Origin: an uncultured Dysgonomonas sp.
GTDB taxonomy: Bacteria; Bacteroidota; Bacteroidia; Bacteroidales; Dysgonomonadaceae
Assembly (NCBI GenBank): GCA_937875275.1
Contig: CALNCC010000109.1
Coordinates: 1-18,825, forward strand
DNA length: 18,825 nt
Direction: 5' to 3'
The translations under genes and the position numbers were made by a program. This document shows positions 15,205-18,825 of the stretch, one piece after another. Position 1 is the first letter of the stretch; each line of letters begins with the position of its first letter. The notes below the pieces were generated by a model that ran no database searches, had not been told where the DNA came from, and saw only the letters and a program-made list of their open reading frames with translations.

Positions 15205-15975
15205 ATGAGACTTCTATTATTAACTATCGTCGGACTATTTTTGTCAGTTGCTTCCAATCAGGTGCAAGCTCAAGAATTTTACGAAGGGAAACCACTATCG
15301 CACCTCAACGTATCGCTGGGGGTATCGACCTTAGGTGTCGGCATCGAAGCTGCCACTCCGATAAACAGCTATCTGAAACTTCGTGCCGGTATCAACCACA
15401 TGTCGTACACATCCAAGACCTTTGATATATCGCTGGAAGACAACGACGATCTGCTGCAACAAGCCATCGGTTATGTGCCCGATTACCGCATGAAAGGTAA
15501 ACTTAACTTCACAAACGGACATGTACTTGTGGACTTTCATCCTGTAAAAAAAGGTATATTCCATCTTACAGCAGGTTTTTATGTGGGACAGAACCAAATA
15601 AAAGCAAGTGGCTTTCTTGCTGACGAGAACGGAGACAGATCGACTTTGTTGAGCGGATACGATTGGCCTACAATAGAGTTTGATGGACACCAGTTGGACA
15701 TCAACAACGGAGAGCTGGATGCGACTCTGACCTTAGGCAAAACAATCAAACCATATGTCGGATTAGGATTCGGACGTGCTATTTCGAAAAGCCGTGTCAG
15801 CTTCAAATTCGAGATGGGAGCCATCTATCAGGGCGACTATACGTTGAAACAAGGTGGGCAGAATATCGACTTTATAGAAAGTGAAATCGAAAACTTCACT
15901 GATATCGATACATACACAAAATGGCTGAAATGGTGGCCGATGCTTAACTTCCAGTTAACGTACAAAATATTCTAA
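15205..15975 (+). CDS. Outer-membrane beta-barrel protein (small, unassigned)
   Basis: A 256-residue exported protein. The signal peptide (about 1-23) ends in VQAQ-E. The mature part is built of alternating beta strands, including LNVSLGVSTLGVGIEAATPI at its start and a glycine-rich FGRAISK strand, and ends in LTYKIF with a terminal phenylalanine, the usual outer-membrane barrel signature. About eight to ten strands seem likely. No specific family or ligand can be named. It stands alone, followed by a long perfect hairpin. Confidence 0.78.
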   Translation: MRLLLLTIVGLFLSVASNQVQAQEFYEGKPLSHLNVSLGVSTLGVGIEAATPINSYLKLRAGINHMSYTSKTFDISLEDNDDLLQQAIGYVPDYRMKGKLNFTNGHVLVDFHPVKKGIFHLTAGFYVGQNQIKASGFLADENGDRSTLLSGYDWPTIEFDGHQLDINNGELDATLTLGKTIKPYVGLGFGRAISKSRVSFKFEMGAIYQGDYTLKQGGQNIDFIESEIENFTDIDTYTKWLKWWPMLNFQLTYKIF

Positions 15976-16000
15976 AATTTAGAAAATACAGCACATAATA

Positions 16001-16038
16001 ATCAGAGGCTGAATCCAACTTGAGATTCAGCCTCTGAT
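16001..16038 (+). terminator. Long perfect hairpin after the small barrel gene
   Basis: Arms 16001-16015 and 16024-16038 pair over 15 bases without mismatch around an 8-base loop, 25 bases past the stop codon. The tail has only TTT, so it is not a classical terminator, but its position fits a transcription terminator or mRNA 3'-end stabiliser. The remaining spacer to 16214 is AT-rich; TACCTTTA at about 16134 is one mismatch from a -7 element and could serve the nuclease gene. Confidence 0.6.
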
Positions 16039-16214
16039 GGTTTAAATCACGATTGGCATTCGTTATATCAAATTTCATTAACCTTGTCTTGTAAAAAAAA
16101 TTATGGAATAGTCTTATTTAGGATCAGAATGTTATACCTTTAGAGGAGTGAAATATTCTATCTATAAGGAATATATCTCGACCATTTATTTTACACCTAA
16201 AATAATTTAAGGCT

Positions 16215-17279
16215 ATGGATTTTAAAGATCAAATCAAACAGCTATCGGATAGAGCTGAGAAATTAAAAGAGAGTCTACAAACGGAAGAAGCAACCAAGAA
16301 TGCTCTGATCATGCCATTTCTTCAGGCAATGGGGTATGATGTATTTAACCCATTGGAGGTAATGCCGGAATTCACATGCGACATCGGCACAAAAAAAGGC
16401 GAAAAAATAGATTATGCTATTTTTAGAGACGGTCAACCGGTAATATTGGTTGAGTGTAAACATTGGAAACAGGACTTAACCATACATGACAATCAACTAT
16501 TACGTTATTTCCACGTCTCAAATGCGAAATTCGGACTGTTGACCAATGGCATAATTTACAAATTCTACACCGATCTTGAAACACCCAACAAAATGGATGA
16601 GAAGCCTTTTTTAGAACTTAACTTATTCGATCTGAAAAACAGCCATATCGAAGAGTTGAAAAAGTTCCATAAAGCATATTTTGATGTAGAGAATATACTA
16701 AGTTCGGCAAGTGAACTAAAATACACGAGCCAGTTGAAAACAGTTATAAATAATGAATTTTCAAACCCAAGCCCAGAATTTGTAAAGTTGTTCGCAAAAC
16801 AGGTTTATGATGGAGTCATCACGCCAAAATTGTTGGAGCAATTTACGGCATTAGTAAAGCGTTCTATTTCGGGATTGATTAGTGATACAATTTCAGATCG
16901 TTTAAAAACAGCATTAAAAACAGAAGTTGCGCAAGAAGAACAATCCGAGCAGGCGGAATTACAACCTACCGAAGGTAGCAATAGCAGTATCGTTACAACC
17001 GATGAAGAATTGGAAGGCTTCATGTTAGTGAAAGCCATACTCAGAGAGGTTGTCGATGTATCAAGGATAGCACACCGAGATGCTCAGACTTATTTTGCAA
17101 TTCTGTTTGATGACAATAACAGAAAGCCAATTATTCGATTGTATTTTAATTCTCCCTCAAATAAATATATTGTAACTTTTGATAAAGATAAAAAAGAAAC
17201 AAGGCACAATATAGTTTCACTGGATGATATTTACCAATATGCAAATGAAATAAAAGAGACAGCGAAGAATTACATATAA
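16215..17279 (+). CDS. Stand-alone HsdR-N-type PD-(D/E)xK nuclease
   Basis: A 354-residue protein with a restriction-endonuclease-like fold similar to the N-terminal nuclease domain of type I restriction subunits (HSDR_N type). After a helical start (1-35), the core reads LIMPFLQAMGYDVFNPLEV (31-49), then D66 and V-E80-C-K82, the D...ExK metal site, and Q94 in NQLLRYF as the motor-side glutamine. It has no helicase domain. A separate C-terminal domain (about 265-354) starts EELEGFMLVKAIL, joined by an acidic, glutamine-rich linker (240-262). No methylase or specificity gene is nearby. The codon usage looks more AT-rich than its neighbours, which hints at transfer. It may be an orphan defence or DNA-repair nuclease; activity is inferred. 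Confidence 0.82.
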   Translation: MDFKDQIKQLSDRAEKLKESLQTEEATKNALIMPFLQAMGYDVFNPLEVMPEFTCDIGTKKGEKIDYAIFRDGQPVILVECKHWKQDLTIHDNQLLRYFHVSNAKFGLLTNGIIYKFYTDLETPNKMDEKPFLELNLFDLKNSHIEELKKFHKAYFDVENILSSASELKYTSQLKTVINNEFSNPSPEFVKLFAKQVYDGVITPKLLEQFTALVKRSISGLISDTISDRLKTALKTEVAQEEQSEQAELQPTEGSNSSIVTTDEELEGFMLVKAILREVVDVSRIAHRDAQTYFAILFDDNNRKPIIRLYFNSPSNKYIVTFDKDKKETRHNIVSLDDIYQYANEIKETAKNYI

Positions 17280-17316
17280 ATTTCACTCCATGTAGGCATG
17301 AAAAAGATACAGAAAG

Positions 17317-17349
17317 AAAAAAAGGGCTGAAATTCGATCATTCCAGCCC
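17317..17349 (-). terminator. Intrinsic terminator after the nucleotidyltransferase gene
   Basis: GGGCTG (17324-17329) pairs with CAGCCC (17344-17349), with three more base pairs inside past one mismatch, around a 6-base loop. On the minus strand it is followed by seven T (17317-17323), so it should end the galK-nucleotidyltransferase transcript, 28 bases past its stop. It may also serve the nuclease gene on the plus strand with a weaker tail. Confidence 0.75.
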
Positions 17350-17377
17350 CTCTTCGTTTATCTGTTAAAGTGCGTTA

Positions 17378-18280
17378 TCAGAACAGTTTTGCAGGATAGA
17401 TGCCTTGCTCTACAAGTTCTTCTATTTTTCGCACAACTTCCGGTCTGTCTTTGGCGTAAGTAACTCCAAACCATATGGATGGGGTATTTACTAACTTCAC
17501 CTTTATTTTGCCTTTCTTGACGAGGCTATTCACTTCCGTCGGAATCAGAAATTCTGACTTAGGCGCACTCTGATTCTTGTTCAGAAACTCGATAAAACCT
17601 TTCTCCGACAGCTCGAAATAGTCGGGTGTAAAGCCCCACATATTCATCGACACGGGCACTGTATCGGTCAGATTATACTACTTGCCGTCTTCATGTTCGT
17701 AGCTGGGAACACCGTCGATACGCTGAATTTTGGTGCGTTCTACCACTTGCGTCAGGCAACAATCGTCGTCAAGCTCGCACACGCCGCGCGCAACAGTTCC
17801 ACTTTCCGACAGGGTGTTCCCCAACAGGTAGCCGATCATGCAATATTCGCGTTTCTTCTCGCCCATGTTCTTCAATTGCCCTGCCAATATTTGGAAGCTC
17901 TCGCGTCCGTAGAAGTCGTCGGCATTGATGATTCCGAATGGTTCATTTATCACATCCTTACCCATCAGCAAGGCGTGGTTTGTACCCCACGGTTTTTCTC
18001 TTTCGGGATTTAGTGTGAACCCTTCGGGCAGATAGTCCAGCTCTTGAAAGACAACCTCAACAGGGATCGTCTTTTCGTACTTGGCAATCACTTTCTCCCT
18101 GAAATCTTTCTCGAAAGAATGGCGTATCACGAACACGATTTTCCCGAATCCCGCTTTTATGGCATCGTATACCGAATAGTCCATAATAGTTTCGCCACTC
18201 GGCCCCAATCCGTCCAATTGTTTCAGACCACCATAGCGGCTACCCATTCCGGCAGCCAATATAAACAGTGTAGGTTTCAT
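17378..18280 (-). pseudogene. Sugar-phosphate nucleotidyltransferase broken by an in-frame TAG
   Basis: NTP-transferase family protein, normally making an NDP-sugar from NTP and a sugar-1-phosphate. The full frame is 300 codons with TAG (17678-17680) at codon 201. Before it: the nucleotide-binding LAAGMGSRYGGLKQL (8-22), GETIMDYSV (29-37), the GTNHALL loop (98-104) and the metal-site INADDFYG (118-125). After it, in the same frame, the conserved SMNMWGF block and an intact C-terminus ending IYPAKLF. Both halves are otherwise undamaged. TAG lies where a tryptophan (TGG) is plausible (GK-x-YNL), so one G-to-A change explains it. The truncated 200-residue product would lack the C-terminal part of the catalytic domain. 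It lies 56 bases after galK, so use of galactose-1-phosphate is a reasonable guess. It could also be a sequencing error. Confidence 0.8.
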
Positions 18281-18336
18281 ATAATTCTCGTTTCCTTTCT
18301 TCTCGTTTTTTATTTATATAACCAATATCCGCCTAA

Positions 18337-18825
18337 TTAAAGCTTGCATGCTCCGTCTTTGATGACTACGTCGTACACTTTAGGTTTGATACTGAATTCT
18401 TTTTCGTAAGCCTCTGTTGCTTGTTTGATGAATGCATCATACAATTCGTCTTTTACAAGGTTGATTGTACATCCGCCAAATCCGCCTCCCATAACGCGCG
18501 AACCGGTTACTCCGCACTGACGGGCAACGTCGTTCAAGAAATCAAGTTCGGGGCAGCTCACTTCATATTTGCGGCTGAGTCCGATATGAGTTTCATACAT
18601 TTTCTTGCCCACAGTTTCGTAATCTCCTTTTTCGAGTGCTGCACAAGCATCGAGCAGGCGTTGAACTTCTTCGATCACAAATTCGGCACGGATATAGTCT
18701 TCTGCTGCTACTTCGTTAGCCACTTCTTTCAACATATCGAGGTTTGCATCACGTAGAAATTCTACTTCGGGATGATTTTTGCGGATAATGGCAGCTGCTC
18801 TTTCGCACGACTCGCGGCGGTTGTT
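18337..18825 (-). CDS. galK: Galactokinase, 3' part (5' end beyond the window)
   Basis: Phosphorylates galactose to galactose-1-phosphate (Leloir pathway). The frame is open from the window edge (starting NNRRESCERAA), giving 162 residues of the C-terminal GHMP domain; the GRNEFIGEH start and motif 2 are outside. The GHMP motif 3 is visible as SRVMGGGFGGCTINLV, and the C-terminus ends IKDGACKL. The internal ATG at 18735 is not the start. The following nucleotidyltransferase gene is probably co-transcribed. Confidence 0.92.
   Translation of the reverse strand, partial: NNRRESCERAAAIIRKNHPEVEFLRDANLDMLKEVANEVAAEDYIRAEFVIEEVQRLLDACAALEKGDYETVGKKMYETHIGLSRKYEVSCPELDFLNDVARQCGVTGSRVMGGGFGGCTINLVKDELYDAFIKQATEAYEKEFSIKPKVYDVVIKDGACKL

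Noticed and set aside
17378..17659. 93-codon ORF as a separate small gene
   Set aside because: It is in frame with, and continues, the nucleotidyltransferase after the TAG; its SMNMWGF start is an internal conserved block, not a natural N-terminus.
1..18825. CRISPR arrays, transposons, tRNA or rRNA genes
   Set aside because: No regularly spaced repeats, transposase frames, target-site duplications or tRNA-like cloverleaf segments were seen on reading either strand.

Overview
The window looks like chromosomal DNA of a Bacteroidales bacterium, probably near Dysgonomonas, Parabacteroides or Porphyromonas. The signs are the gene families present (a DUF4831 protein, the outer-membrane protein/LptC/PpiD-like set, a META lipoprotein), AT-rich spacers without Shine-Dalgarno sequences, and repeated matches to the Bacteroidetes promoter -7 element TAnnTTTG. 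The genus is an inference from gene style. No rRNA, tRNA, CRISPR array, transposase or integrase was found.

Layout. 1-205: an outward-facing minus-strand promoter with a small hairpin in its leader. 206-5174, minus strand: an outer-membrane barrel, the LPS-export lipoprotein LptC, a PpiD/SurA-like periplasmic chaperone and endonuclease III, with terminators after the barrel and the chaperone genes. Together the first three are an envelope-assembly set. 5463-7352: an exosortase-like membrane protease (+) converging on a membrane glycosyltransferase (-). 7433-8587: lysA. 8588-8832: a divergent spacer with an inverted repeat. 8833-10716, plus strand: a run of small membrane or envelope proteins (GlsB/YeaQ-like, YtxH-like, a two-META-domain lipoprotein, and two tiny anchored proteins), including one 39-residue ORF.

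10691-13750, minus strand: a tight operon of a DUF4831 protein, a CYTH triphosphatase-like protein and an unrecognised two-helix membrane protein. 13924-15084 (-): an RlmL-like rRNA methyltransferase, divergent from a small outer-membrane barrel at 15205-15975 (+). 16215-17279 (+): a stand-alone HsdR-N-type PD-(D/E)xK nuclease with no methylase or specificity partner, probably a mobile defence-type gene. 17378-18825, minus strand: the 3' part of galactokinase followed by a sugar-nucleotidyltransferase broken by one in-frame TAG.

Most of the window is ordinary housekeeping and envelope biology. The points most worth checking are the orphan exosortase, the CYTH/two-helix-protein operon, the small-membrane-protein run, the orphan nuclease, and the amber codon in the nucleotidyltransferase, which stands out because no intact gene here ends in TAG. 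Spacers of 173-288 bases (5175-5462, 8588-8832, 13751-13923, 15976-16214) hold only the promoter, hairpin and repeat signals listed; no gene-free stretch exceeds 300 bases.
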